Positions 40,761 to 49,826 of a stretch of 64,000 nucleotides of DNA are shown piece after piece. The notes below the pieces were generated by a model that searched no databases, was not told where the DNA came from, and saw nothing but the letters and a program-made list of their open reading frames with translations. Source of the DNA: Sulfitobacter sp043557345 (lineage in GTDB: Bacteria; Pseudomonadota; Alphaproteobacteria; Rhodobacterales; Rhodobacteraceae); contig NZ_JBIFFV010000001.1 of NCBI RefSeq assembly GCF_043557345.1, positions 248,001 to 312,000 on the forward strand. The letters run 5' to 3'. The translations under genes and the position numbers were made by a program. Numbering within the stretch: the first letter of the stretch is position 1; each line of letters starts with the position of its first letter.

Positions 40761-42356
40761 ATGGCTCCCAAAGTACTCATCTCCGACAAACTCTCCGAAG
40801 CTGCCGTTCAGATCTTCCGCGACCGCGGCATCGACGTGGATTTCCAGCCCGATCTGGGCAAGGACAAAGACAAACTGGCCGAGATCATCGGCAATTATGA
40901 CGGCCTCGCCATCCGCTCGGCCACCAAGGTGACGGAAAAGATCCTCGCCAATGCGCCGAACCTCAAAGTCATCGGCCGCGCGGGCATCGGCACTGACAAC
41001 ATCGACAAGGAAGCCGCCTCGAAACAGGGTGTGATCGTGATGAACACGCCCTACGGCAACATGATCACCACCGCCGAACATGCCATCGCGATGATGTTCG
41101 CCGTGGCACGCCAGATCCCCGAAGCAAGCGCCTCCACCCATGCTGGCAAATGGGAAAAGTCCAAGTTCATGGGGGTCGAGCTGACCGGCAAGACCCTTGG
41201 CGTGATCGGCGCGGGCAACATCGGCGGCATCGTCTGTGACCGCGCGCGCGGGCTGAAGATGAAGGTCGTGGCCTATGACCCCTTCTTGGGCGAGGAGAAG
41301 GCCGAGAAGATGGGCGTCGAGAAGGTCGAGTTGGAGGAGCTTCTCTCGCGCGCCGATTTCATCACCCTGCACGTTCCCTACACCGAGCAGACCGCGAACA
41401 TCCTGAGCCGTGAGAACCTCGAGAAGACCAAGAAAGGCGTGCGCATCATCAACTGCGCCCGCGGCGGTCTGGTGGACGAGGAAGCGCTGGCCGATCTGCT
41501 GAAATCGGGCCATGTGGCGGGCGCGGGTTTTGATGTGTTTGCTGAGGAACCGGCCAAGGAGAACCCGCTCTTCAACCTGCCCAACGTGGTCTGCACCCCG
41601 CACCTCGGTGCCGCGACCACCGAGGCGCAAGAGAACGTGGCCCTGCAAGTGGCCGAACAGATGTCCGACTACCTGCTCACCGGGGCCGTGACCAACGCGC
41701 TCAACATGCCCTCGGTCACCGCCGAGGAAGCCAAGGTCATGGGGCCGTGGGTCAAGCTTGCTGGCCACCTCGGCGCTTTCATTGGCCAGATGACGGACGA
41801 GCCGATCAAGGCGATCAACATCCTCTATGACGGCTCTGTCGCCAAGATGAACCTCAAGGCGCTGAACTGCGGCGTTGTGGCGGGCATCATGAAACGCGCC
41901 AACCCGGACGTGAATATGGTCTCCGCCCCCGTGGTCGCGCGTGAAAAGGGCATCCAGATCTCGACCACCAACCAAGACAAATCCGGCGTCTTCGACGGCT
42001 ATGTGAAAGTGACTGTGGTGACCGAAAAGCGCGAACGCTCCATCGCGGGCACTGTCTTCTCGGACGGCAAGCCGCGCTTTATCCAGATCAAGGGCATCAC
42101 CATCGACGCCGAGATCGGGGAGCACATGCTCTATACCACCAACGAAGACGTGCCGGGCATCATCGGCACGCTGGGCCAGACCATGGGCGAAAACGGCGTA
42201 AACATCGCCAACTTCACCCTTGGCCGCCACACCGCCAAGGGCGAGGCGATTGCCCTGCTCTATGTCGACGATCAGGTGCCCGAGACGGTAATCGGCAAAC
42301 TGCGCGACACCGGCATGTTCCGGCAGATCAAGCCGCTGCAATTCGACGTGGCCTAA
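40761..42356 (+). CDS. serA: D-3-phosphoglycerate dehydrogenase
   Basis: A 531-residue long-form SerA that commits glycolytic 3-phosphoglycerate to serine. Catalytic-domain landmarks: VIGRAGIGTDNID, the NAD motif GVIGAGNIGGIV, INCARGGLVDEEAL with the active-site Arg nearby, and the His in PHLGAATTEAQ. An intervening domain and a C-terminal ACT domain follow (DVPGIIGTLGQTMGENGVNI), the usual feedback site for serine. A clear terminator follows the gene. Confidence 0.95.
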   Translation: MAPKVLISDKLSEAAVQIFRDRGIDVDFQPDLGKDKDKLAEIIGNYDGLAIRSATKVTEKILANAPNLKVIGRAGIGTDNIDKEAASKQGVIVMNTPYGNMITTAEHAIAMMFAVARQIPEASASTHAGKWEKSKFMGVELTGKTLGVIGAGNIGGIVCDRARGLKMKVVAYDPFLGEEKAEKMGVEKVELEELLSRADFITLHVPYTEQTANILSRENLEKTKKGVRIINCARGGLVDEEALADLLKSGHVAGAGFDVFAEEPAKENPLFNLPNVVCTPHLGAATTEAQENVALQVAEQMSDYLLTGAVTNALNMPSVTAEEAKVMGPWVKLAGHLGAFIGQMTDEPIKAINILYDGSVAKMNLKALNCGVVAGIMKRANPDVNMVSAPVVAREKGIQISTTNQDKSGVFDGYVKVTVVTEKRERSIAGTVFSDGKPRFIQIKGITIDAEIGEHMLYTTNEDVPGIIGTLGQTMGENGVNIANFTLGRHTAKGEAIALLYVDDQVPETVIGKLRDTGMFRQIKPLQFDVA

Positions 42357-42381
42357 GCACCGCACGACCTGCACAATCTGG

Positions 42382-42410
42382 AAGCGCCCCCTCGTGGGGC
42401 GCTTTTGCTT
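42382..42410 (+). terminator. Intrinsic terminator of serA
   Basis: A nine-base-pair stem (AAGCGCCCC at 42382-42390 with GGGGCGCTT at 42396-42404), a five-base loop and a T-rich tail (TTTGCTTTC) start 25 bases after the serA stop. Confidence 0.8.
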
Positions 42411-42491
42411 TCGGGGGCATCTTGCGCCTCAGCCTTCCCTTCCCCGCCGCTTTGCGGCATCACGAGGGGGTGCAGAAGGACAGGAACGATC

Positions 42492-43220
42492 ATGCCCAGC
42501 CCCATCTACGCCATCGGAGACATCCACGGTTACGCCGCCGAGCTTGAGCGCGTCTTGACCCTGATCGAAGAAGACGGCGGGCCGGAGGCGCAGATCGTCT
42601 TTCTGGGCGACTACACCGACCGCGGCCCCGACAGCAAAGCGGTGATCGAACGGCTGGCCCAGGGCAAGGCCGAGGGCCGCAACTGGACCTTCCTGATGGG
42701 CAATCACGACCGCATGTTCCGCTGGTTCATGGAGGATTTCCCCCGCCACGATCCGCTGCTGCTGGTTGAGCTTAACTGGCTGAACCCGCGTTTGGGCGGC
42801 GACACGACGCTGAACTCCTACGGCGTGTCGGTCAGCGGGCGCGACCGGATGTCAGAGGTGCATGAGAAAGCCCGCGCAGCGGTGCCGCAGAGCCATGTGG
42901 ATTTCCTCAAGACCCTCGCCCTGTCGCATCAAACGCCCGACCTTTTCTTTGCCCATGCGGGCATCCGCCCCGGGGTGCCGTTAGGCGATCAGCGCGAGAA
43001 TGATCTGTTGTGGATCCGCAAGGAGTTTCACCAATATATCGCGCCGCATCCCAAGCTGATCGTCCATGGCCACACGCCGGTCGACAGCGCCATGCACTAT
43101 GGCAATCGGGTGAACCTCGACACCGGGGCGGGCTATGGCAAACCGCTCTGCGCGGCGGTGTTTGAAGGGGAGGACGTTTGGGTTCTCACGCAGCAGGGGC
43201 GCAATCGCCTGCGCCCCTGA
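42492..43220 (+). CDS. PPP-family metallophosphatase (Ser/Thr protein phosphatase-like)
   Basis: A 242-residue calcineurin-like phosphatase with GDIHG, GDYTDRGPDS, GNHDR, a later FAHAG and HGHTP, the full metal-binding set. The second motif GDYTDRG matches the PPP group that includes bacterial PrpA-type protein phosphatases and symmetrical Ap4A hydrolases. Substrate cannot be told from sequence. The start at 42492 gives MPSPIYAIGDIHG; the upstream open frame crosses the serA terminator. It stands alone and converges on tdh. Confidence 0.85.
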   Translation: MPSPIYAIGDIHGYAAELERVLTLIEEDGGPEAQIVFLGDYTDRGPDSKAVIERLAQGKAEGRNWTFLMGNHDRMFRWFMEDFPRHDPLLLVELNWLNPRLGGDTTLNSYGVSVSGRDRMSEVHEKARAAVPQSHVDFLKTLALSHQTPDLFFAHAGIRPGVPLGDQRENDLLWIRKEFHQYIAPHPKLIVHGHTPVDSAMHYGNRVNLDTGAGYGKPLCAAVFEGEDVWVLTQQGRNRLRP

Positions 43221-43225
43221 GCGGT

Positions 43226-44266
43226 TCAGGTCCAGTCCAGCACCACCTTGCCCGACCGCCCCGATTTCATCGCGGCGAAACCCTGTTCGAAATCGTCGAC
43301 CCCGAAGCGGTGCGTGATGATCCCCGAGACATCCAGCCCGTTCTCCAACATGGCGATCATCTTGTACCAAGTCTCAAAAATCTCGCGGCCGTAGACGCCC
43401 TTGATGGTGATCGCCTTGAAGACGATGCGGCTCCAGTCCACCGGCGATTTGCCCGGCGGAATGCCCAGCATCGCGATGCGCCCGCCCATGGTCATCGCCT
43501 CGACCATTTGATCGAGCGCCTGCTGGTTGCCCGACATCTCGAGGCCGACGTCAAACCCCTGTTTCATCTTCAGCTTGCCGATCACCGCGCCCAGGTCTTC
43601 CTTGGCCACGTTCACCGGCACCACATCGGCGACCTTTTCCGCCAGCGCCAGACGGTCGGGGTTCACATCCGTGATCACCACATGCCGTGCGCCCACGTGC
43701 CGCGCCACCGCGGCGGCCATGATGCCGATCGGCCCCGCGCCGGTGATCAGCACGTCCTCGCCCACCAGATCGAAGCTGAGCGCCGTGTGCACCGCGTTGC
43801 CCAAAGGATCGAGGATCGCGCCGATGTCGTCCGAAATCTCGTCCGGCAGCGGCACCACGTTGAAGGCGGGCAGACGCAGGTATTGCGCAAAGGCCCCCTG
43901 CTCGTTCACCCCGATGCCCCGCGTCGCGGGGTCGAGGTGGAACTTGCCCGCGCGGCTCTGTCGCGACTGTTTGCCGATCAGATGCCCCTCGCCCGAGCAG
44001 CGCTGGCCGACCTCCAGCCCCTCGACATTGCGGCCAAGCTCGACGATCTCGCCCGCAAATTCATGGCCGGTTATCAGCCCCACCGGCACGGTCCCGGCAG
44101 CCCAGTCGTCCCAGTTCCAGATGTGGATGTCGGTGCCGCAGATGCCGGTCTTGTTGATCTTGATCAGCACATCGTCGGGGCCGATCTCGGGCACCGGGGC
44201 ATAGGTCATCCATAGCCCCTCGCGCGGGTGAAGCTTGGCCAGTGCCTTCATCTCATTGGTCGCCAT
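43226..44266 (-). CDS. tdh: L-threonine 3-dehydrogenase lacking the structural zinc site
   Basis: A 346-residue medium-chain dehydrogenase that oxidises threonine to 2-amino-3-oxobutyrate, the substrate of the adjacent Kbl. It aligns closely with E. coli Tdh from MKALAKL to the end. The catalytic zinc ligands are kept (ICGTD, GHEFAGE) and so is the NAD site (GAGPIGIMAAAVA). In contrast, the lobe that holds the structural zinc reads HLIGKQSRQSRAGKFHLD where E. coli has four cysteines, so all four are replaced by Gly, Ser, Ser and Asp. The start ATG at 44266 overlaps the kbl stop by one base (TGATG). Confidence 0.93.
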   Translation of the reverse strand: MATNEMKALAKLHPREGLWMTYAPVPEIGPDDVLIKINKTGICGTDIHIWNWDDWAAGTVPVGLITGHEFAGEIVELGRNVEGLEVGQRCSGEGHLIGKQSRQSRAGKFHLDPATRGIGVNEQGAFAQYLRLPAFNVVPLPDEISDDIGAILDPLGNAVHTALSFDLVGEDVLITGAGPIGIMAAAVARHVGARHVVITDVNPDRLALAEKVADVVPVNVAKEDLGAVIGKLKMKQGFDVGLEMSGNQQALDQMVEAMTMGGRIAMLGIPPGKSPVDWSRIVFKAITIKGVYGREIFETWYKMIAMLENGLDVSGIITHRFGVDDFEQGFAAMKSGRSGKVVLDWT

Positions 44267-45450
44267 CAAATCACCCCGCAGGCCTTGCCGGCCGTCTCAA
44301 AGGCTTTCAGCGCGCGGTCGAGTTGCTCGCGCGTCAGGGCCGCGTTCATCTGGGTGCGGATGCGCGCTTGACCGCGCGGCACCACCGGGAAGAAGAAGCC
44401 GGAGACATAGACACCTTCCTCGAAGAGCTTGGCCGCCATGTCCTGCGCCAGTTGCGCCTCGCCCAGCATGACAGGCACGATGGGGTGCTCGCCCGGGAGC
44501 AGGTCAAAGCCCAGCTTCTCCAGACCCGCGCGCCAGTACTCAGTGTTCTCCAAAAGCCGCGCGCGCAGGTCGTCGCCTTCTTCCACCAGTTCCAGCGCCC
44601 GAATACCGGCGCGCACGATCGACGACGGCAGCGAGTTCGAGAACAGATAGGGTCGTGCGCGCTGGCGCAGCAGGTCGATCACCGGCTGTGGCCCCGCGAT
44701 GTAGCCGCCGATGGCGCCGCCGAGCGCCTTGCCCAGCGTGCCGGTCACGATGTCGACCTTGACGCCGTAATGCGCCGGCGTGCCCGCGCCCTTCGGCCCC
44801 ATGAAACCGGTGGAATGGCAATCGTCGACCATCACCAGCGCCTCGTATTTCTCAGCCAGCGCTACGATCTCCGGCAGCTTGGCCAGATAGCCGTCCATCG
44901 AGAAGACCCCGTCGGTGGCGATCATGATGAACCGCGCCCCGTCCGCGCGGGCCTGTTTCAGCTTGGCCTCGAGATCCGCCATGTCGCTGTTGGCATAGCG
45001 GTAGCGCTTGGCCTTGCAGAGCCGGATGCCGTCGATGATCGAGGCATGGTTCAGCGCATCCGAAATGACCGCGTCCTCCGGCCCCAGAAGCGGCTCGAAC
45101 AGCCCGCCGTTGGCGTCGAAACATGCGGCGAAGAGGATCGAATCGTCGTGGCCGAGGAAATTGGCCAGCTTCTGCTCCAGCTCGCGGTGGATGTCCTGCG
45201 TGCCGCAGATGAAGCGGACCGAGGCCATGCCGAAGCCCTTTTCGTCCATCGCTTCCTTGGCCGCCGCGATCAGCTCGGGGTGATCGGCAAGGCCAAGGTA
45301 GTTGTTGGCGCAAAGGTTGATGACCTCGCGGTCGCCCACGGCGATCTCGCCGCCCTGCGGGGTGGTGATGAGCCGCTCGCGCTTCATCATGCCCTCGGCG
45401 TCGATCTCGGACAGGGTGTCGGTGACATGGGATAGAAATGCTTGGGTCAT
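44266..45450 (-). CDS. kbl: Glycine C-acetyltransferase (2-amino-3-ketobutyrate CoA ligase)
   Basis: A 394-residue alpha-oxoamine synthase family PLP enzyme. It splits 2-amino-3-oxobutyrate with CoA into glycine and acetyl-CoA. The PLP lysine is Lys241 (VTGTLGKALGGAIGGY); the MVDDCHSTGFMG motif contacts the cofactor. The start at 45450 has GGAGAG upstream. It forms a two-gene operon with tdh and is preceded by an XRE-cupin regulator gene read in the same direction. Confidence 0.95.
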   Translation of the reverse strand: MTQAFLSHVTDTLSEIDAEGMMKRERLITTPQGGEIAVGDREVINLCANNYLGLADHPELIAAAKEAMDEKGFGMASVRFICGTQDIHRELEQKLANFLGHDDSILFAACFDANGGLFEPLLGPEDAVISDALNHASIIDGIRLCKAKRYRYANSDMADLEAKLKQARADGARFIMIATDGVFSMDGYLAKLPEIVALAEKYEALVMVDDCHSTGFMGPKGAGTPAHYGVKVDIVTGTLGKALGGAIGGYIAGPQPVIDLLRQRARPYLFSNSLPSSIVRAGIRALELVEEGDDLRARLLENTEYWRAGLEKLGFDLLPGEHPIVPVMLGEAQLAQDMAAKLFEEGVYVSGFFFPVVPRGQARIRTQMNAALTREQLDRALKAFETAGKACGVI

Positions 45451-45492
45451 GAGGCTCTCCTTTTCAGAAGGCATCTACCATAACGGAGGCTG

Positions 45493-45542
45493 TTCCGAAA
45501 TAGAGGATTTCCGGAATGGCGGATTTTTTCCGATATATCGGA
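45493..45542. promoter_or_regulatory. TCCG/CGGA repeat cluster upstream of kbl-tdh
   Basis: In the 94 bases between the XRE-cupin gene and kbl there is a perfect 14-base palindrome TCCGATATATCGGA (45529-45542), a second dyad TTTCCGGAA (45508-45516), and three direct copies of TTCCG (45493, 45509, 45528). The cluster sits 43 bases upstream of the kbl start. It is a good operator candidate for the adjacent XRE-cupin regulator. Confidence 0.5.
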
Positions 45543-45544
45543 GG

Positions 45545-46111
45545 TCAGGCGTCCTGCACGACCAGAAAGGCGCGCACCGGCCCTTCGGTGGCGCGGATCG
45601 CATGGGGCACGTCGGCGGCATAGCGCGCGGTGTCGCCAGCCTGCAGCCGCTCGGTCCCGCTGCCGCTGGTGACCTCCACCGCGCCTTCGAAGACGCTGAG
45701 ATGCTCGCGCGCGCCGCGGGTGTGGGGCGCACTGTCGAGCACGCCGCCCTCTGCGATGAGCAACTCGTAGACCTCGTGATGCCCAGCCTCCTCGGGCGGG
45801 GAAAGAATGCGGATGCGGCAGCCGTCGCCCAGATTGTTGATCGTCGGCACGGCGGCGCTGCGCAGCACTTCGATCTGCGGCTCGCCGGGGGCGGCGTCGA
45901 GAAGGCCGGCGAAATCCACCTGCAAAGCGCGGGTCAGGTTCCACAGCGTGGCGATGGTCGGGCTCGACTCACCGCGCTCGATCTGGCTGACCATGGAGCG
46001 CGACACGCCCGAAAGCTTCGCCACGGCATCAAGCGACAGCCCCTGCCCCTGCCGCGCCTCTTTCAGGCGGGCGGGCAGCTGTGTCAGGATCTTGTCGGTG
46101 TTGTCCGTCAT
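45545..46111 (-). CDS. XRE-family regulator with cupin domain, next to kbl-tdh
   Basis: A 188-residue regulator. The HTH_3 domain is at residues about 11-65 (LSLDAVAKLSGVSRSMVSQIERGESSPT in two parts) and the cupin_2 domain at about 110-180 (EVYELLIAEGGVLDSAPHTRGAREHLSVFEG). It is the same architecture as the protein at 22650 but a different subfamily. The start at 46111 (MTDNTDKILTQLPARL) begins just before the HTH. It is encoded directly upstream of kbl-tdh, so threonine/glycine metabolism is its likely target. Confidence 0.85.
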   Translation of the reverse strand: MTDNTDKILTQLPARLKEARQGQGLSLDAVAKLSGVSRSMVSQIERGESSPTIATLWNLTRALQVDFAGLLDAAPGEPQIEVLRSAAVPTINNLGDGCRIRILSPPEEAGHHEVYELLIAEGGVLDSAPHTRGAREHLSVFEGAVEVTSGSGTERLQAGDTARYAADVPHAIRATEGPVRAFLVVQDA

Positions 46112-46226
46112 GGCGGATATGTCGCGCGGCACCTCGCTCCTGTCAAGCCGCCGCATGACGGGACGTTTCGCCTGACTTTGCCTTGCCCGCCCCCCATAGT
46201 GCCGCCAACGATCAGAGGAGAGTTTC

Positions 46227-47408
46227 ATGTCAGACGATATCGTCATCCTGAGCGGCGCACGCACCGCCATCGGCACTTTCGGCGGCGCGCTTGCCGCCAT
46301 CCCGCCCACCAAGCTGGGCAGCACCGTCGCGGCGGCAGCAATGGCGCGCGCGGGCGTCGATCCGGCGCAGATCGGCCATGTCGTCTTCGGCACCGTCATC
46401 AACACCGAGCCGCGCGACATGTACCTCAGCCGCGTCGCCGCGCGCGACGCGGGCGTGCCCGACGAGGTGCCAGCAATGAACGTAAACCGGCTCTGCGGCT
46501 CAGGCGTGCAGGCGCTGGTCTCGGCCACGCAAAGCCTGATGCTGGGCGATGCGGACTTCGCGCTTGCTGGCGGCGCCGAAAGCATGTCGCGCGCGCCCTA
46601 TGTGCTGCCCGATGCCCGCTGGGGCCAGAAGATGGGCGATGCACGCAGCCTCGACATGCTGTTGGGCACGCTGAACTGCCCCTTCGGCACCGGCCATATG
46701 GGCGTGACGGCCGAGAACGTGGCAGATGAACACACGATCACCCGCGAAGAGATGGACGCCTTTGCCCTGCAAAGTCAGGAACGCGCGGCGGCAGCCATCG
46801 CGGCGGGATATTTCAAGGACCAGATCGTGCCGGTCGAGGTGAAGGTGAAGCGCGACATGGTGGCCTTCGACACCGACGAACACCCCAAGTCCACCACCGC
46901 AGAGGCGCTGGCCGGGCTGCGCCCCGTCTTCCAGAAGGACGGCCGCGTCACGGCGGGCAACGCCAGCGGCATCAACGACGGTGCCGCGGCGCTGGTGCTG
47001 GCCCGCGCGGAGGCCGCGGAGGCCGCCGGGCTCACACCCCGCGCCCGCATCCTCGGCTACGCCCACGCGGGCGTGCGACCCGAGGTCATGGGCATCGGAC
47101 CGGTCCCCGCCGTGCGCCGCCTGCTGGAGCGCACCGGGCTGAAGGCCGATGACTTTGACGTGATCGAAAGCAACGAGGCTTTCGCCAGCCAGGCGCTGGC
47201 TGTGAGCAAGGAACTCGGCTTTGACCCCGCAAAGGTCAACCCGAACGGCGGCGCCATCGCCCTTGGCCACCCTGTCGGCGCGACGGGGGCGATCATCACG
47301 GTGAAAGCGCTCTACGAATTGGAGCGGATCGGCGGTAAGCGCGCGTTGATCACCATGTGCATCGGCGGCGGGCAAGGCATCGCCATGGCCATCGAACGTA
47401 TCGCCTGA
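46227..47408 (+). CDS. Acetyl-CoA C-acyltransferase (thiolase)
   Basis: A 393-residue thiolase. The acyl-accepting cysteine is Cys90 (VNRLCGSGVQALV), the active-site His is in GGAIALGHPVGATGA, and the second Cys is in TMCIGGGQGIAM. By length and motifs it fits the degradative or PhaA/AtoB type. It is divergent from the XRE-cupin gene; GAGGAGAG precedes the ATG. Exact chain-length preference cannot be read from the sequence. Confidence 0.88.
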   Translation: MSDDIVILSGARTAIGTFGGALAAIPPTKLGSTVAAAAMARAGVDPAQIGHVVFGTVINTEPRDMYLSRVAARDAGVPDEVPAMNVNRLCGSGVQALVSATQSLMLGDADFALAGGAESMSRAPYVLPDARWGQKMGDARSLDMLLGTLNCPFGTGHMGVTAENVADEHTITREEMDAFALQSQERAAAAIAAGYFKDQIVPVEVKVKRDMVAFDTDEHPKSTTAEALAGLRPVFQKDGRVTAGNASGINDGAAALVLARAEAAEAAGLTPRARILGYAHAGVRPEVMGIGPVPAVRRLLERTGLKADDFDVIESNEAFASQALAVSKELGFDPAKVNPNGGAIALGHPVGATGAIITVKALYELERIGGKRALITMCIGGGQGIAMAIERIA

Positions 47409-47419
47409 AGGCCGGGGTT

Positions 47420-47437
47420 GGGGGCCGCGCGGCCCCC
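47420..47437. terminator. GC-rich hairpin between thiolase gene and ubiB
   Basis: GGGGGCC (47420-47426) and GGCCCCC (47431-47437) form a perfect seven-pair stem with loop GCGC, in the 33 bases between convergent stop codons. There is no T-tract, so termination is likely but not certain. Confidence 0.5.
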
Positions 47438-47441
47438 TGCC

Positions 47442-48974
47442 CTAAAGCAGCGCGTCGATCAGGGCGATTGTGGTGGCCCCGGCCACACCGGACATCACCG
47501 CAGTCGCCGCGATATAGCGCCAGAAACGCGGGCGGCGCTCGGGCTGCTCCTGAGCCTGCCGGTTCAGCGCCTGCTCGACCAGCCCCGGCAGGCGGGGGCC
47601 GAAACGGGCCATGACCATCGCCGTGTCGCGCAGATCAGAGACGATGGCCCGCGGACCGAGCGACTTGGTGATATAGTCGGTCACGATGGGGCTGGCGACT
47701 TCCCAGATGTTGATATGCGGGTTGAGCGAGCGGGCGACCCCCTCCACCACGACCATGGTGCGTTGCAGCAAGATCAACTCGGTCCGGGTTTCCATGCCGA
47801 AACGCTCGGTCACCTCGAACAGATAGGTCAGCAGCCGCGCCATGGAAATGCGGGTGGCATCCATGCCGAAAATCGGCTCGCCCACCGCGCGCAGGGCGCG
47901 GGCGAACTCGTCAACGTCCTTGTCGGCAGGCACATAACCCGCCTCGAAATGCACCTTGGCGACGCGCTGGTAATCACGGCGGATGAAGCCATAGAGAATC
48001 TCGGCATAGACCCGGCGGGTGTAGCTGTCGATATGACCCATGATGCCGAAGTCATAGGCGATGATGTCGCCATTGGCGGCGACCTTGAGGTTGCCTTGGT
48101 GCATGTCAGCGTGGAAATAACCATCGCGCAGAGCGTGCTGGAGGAAGAGTTGCAGCACCCGTTCCGACAGCGCCACCCGGTCGTGCCCCGCCGCATCCAG
48201 CGCGGCATTGTCGCCCAGCGGCAGCCCATCGGCCCAGCCCAGCGTCATCACGCGGCGGCCCGAATAATTCCATTTGATCTCGGGCAGTTGAAACCCGGCG
48301 TCATCCTTAGTGTTGGCCGCGAACTCCGACGCGGCAGAGCTTTCGAGCCGCAGGTCCAACTCCCCCCGCACGACGCCGTCGAAATGCTCGATCACCTCCA
48401 TCGGGCGCAGACGGCGCGACCCGGGCGAGAAAATCTCGGCCATCCGCGCGGCGAGGTAGAAGGCGTCGATGTCCTTGCGGAAGGCTTTCTCGATGCCGGG
48501 CCGCAGGACTTTGACGGCAACCTCTTCGCCGGTCTCGGCCAGCCGCGCGTGATGCACCTGCGCGATGGAGGCTGCGGCGACGGGTTCGCTGAACTCGGAA
48601 AAGATCGCGCTGACCGGCTCGCCCAACTCCTGCTCCACCGCGCTGCGGGCCAGCGCCATGTCAAAGGGCGGCAGTTTGTCTTGCAGCACGCGCAATTGCA
48701 CCGCCAGATCGTCGCCCACCACGTCGGGGCGGGTCGACAACACCTGACCGAATTTGATGTAGGCCGGGCCAAGCGCCGTCAGCGCGCGGGTGGCGGGCGG
48801 CATCGTCGGGTCGCCCTTGTAGCCCAGCCATTTGAACGGCAGGCCAAGCGCGCGGGCCACGAAACGCAGCGGCGGGGAGGCATCGAAAGCATCCAGCACC
48901 ACATTCATCGCCCCGGCGCGTTCCAACGTCGCGCCCGTGCGGATCAACCGCCAGATGTTGTGCGGACCGCGCAT
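47442..48974 (-). CDS. ubiB: Ubiquinone biosynthesis kinase-like protein UbiB
   Basis: A 510-residue ABC1/ADCK-family protein needed for ubiquinone synthesis, an atypical kinase/ATPase at the inner membrane. The KxGQ motif is in AYIKFGQVLSTRPDV, the nucleotide-site segment VAVKVLRPGIEK and the catalytic-loop HADMHQGNLKV with YDFGIMG are present. Two C-terminal hydrophobic stretches (FWRYIAATAVMSGVAGATTIALI) anchor it. The start at 48974 overlaps the ubiE stop by one base (TGATG). Confidence 0.93.
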   Translation of the reverse strand: MRGPHNIWRLIRTGATLERAGAMNVVLDAFDASPPLRFVARALGLPFKWLGYKGDPTMPPATRALTALGPAYIKFGQVLSTRPDVVGDDLAVQLRVLQDKLPPFDMALARSAVEQELGEPVSAIFSEFSEPVAAASIAQVHHARLAETGEEVAVKVLRPGIEKAFRKDIDAFYLAARMAEIFSPGSRRLRPMEVIEHFDGVVRGELDLRLESSAASEFAANTKDDAGFQLPEIKWNYSGRRVMTLGWADGLPLGDNAALDAAGHDRVALSERVLQLFLQHALRDGYFHADMHQGNLKVAANGDIIAYDFGIMGHIDSYTRRVYAEILYGFIRRDYQRVAKVHFEAGYVPADKDVDEFARALRAVGEPIFGMDATRISMARLLTYLFEVTERFGMETRTELILLQRTMVVVEGVARSLNPHINIWEVASPIVTDYITKSLGPRAIVSDLRDTAMVMARFGPRLPGLVEQALNRQAQEQPERRPRFWRYIAATAVMSGVAGATTIALIDALL

Positions 48975-49726
48975 CAGAGCTTCCAACCCGAATGCAGCGC
49001 CGCAATCCCCATCGACAGGTTGCGATATTTGGCCTGACCAAAGCCCGCCGCGCGGACCATCGACAGGAAGGTCTCTTGATCGGGGAAATTGCGGATCGAT
49101 TCGACCAGATATTGATAGCTGTCGCGGTCCCCCGCGATGGCTTGGCCCATGCGCGGGATCACGTTGAAGCTGTAGAGGTCATAGGCTTTCTGCATCGCCG
49201 GGTTGGGCAGTTGGCTGAACTCCAACACCATCAGACGGCCACCGGGGCGCAGCACGCGGTACGCTTCATTCAGCGCCTCTTGGGGGCGGGTCACATTCCG
49301 GATGCCGAAGCTGATCGTGTAGACATCAAAGGTGTTGTCGGGGAACGGCAGCGCCATCGCGTCGCCCACCACCCAATCAAGGCTGCCGGTCAGCCTGTCC
49401 GCCTCGGCCCGCTGGCGGCCTTCGACCAGCATCGGCTCGGTCAGGTCGAGCACGGTGGCATGGCCGCGCCCGGCACGTTTGAGGAATTTGAAAGACACAT
49501 CGCCAGTGCCCCCCGCCACATCGAGCAGTTTCTGACCGGGGCGCGGGGCGAGCCAGTCCATCATCGCCTCTTTCCAGACGCGGTGGATCCCGATGCTCAT
49601 CACATCGTTCATGATGTCGTATTTGCTGGCGACAGAGTTGAACACACCCTGCACGCGCCCGGCCTTTTCATGTTCGGGCACGGTCTCGAAACCGAAATGG
49701 GTTGTTTTGTCAGCGTCCTGGGTCAT
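48974..49726 (-). CDS. ubiE: Ubiquinone/menaquinone C-methyltransferase UbiE
   Basis: A 250-residue SAM-dependent methyltransferase for the C-methylation step of ubiquinone synthesis. FGFETVPEHEKAGRVQGVFNSVASKYDIMND is the family N terminus (split here for reading), and the SAM motif is LLDVAGGTGDVSFKFL. The usual ubiE-ubiB pair is translationally coupled. mutM starts 100 bases away on the other strand. Confidence 0.95.
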   Translation of the reverse strand: MTQDADKTTHFGFETVPEHEKAGRVQGVFNSVASKYDIMNDVMSIGIHRVWKEAMMDWLAPRPGQKLLDVAGGTGDVSFKFLKRAGRGHATVLDLTEPMLVEGRQRAEADRLTGSLDWVVGDAMALPFPDNTFDVYTISFGIRNVTRPQEALNEAYRVLRPGGRLMVLEFSQLPNPAMQKAYDLYSFNVIPRMGQAIAGDRDSYQYLVESIRNFPDQETFLSMVRAAGFGQAKYRNLSMGIAALHSGWKL

Positions 49727-49826
49727 CTGCTCTTGCGATCCTCTGGTTCTGTCCCTTGTTATAGGGTGCCGGGGGGCAGGGACAATGCGTGCCTTTTGTC
49801 ACAGGCAAGCCAGAGGGGAAACCGAG

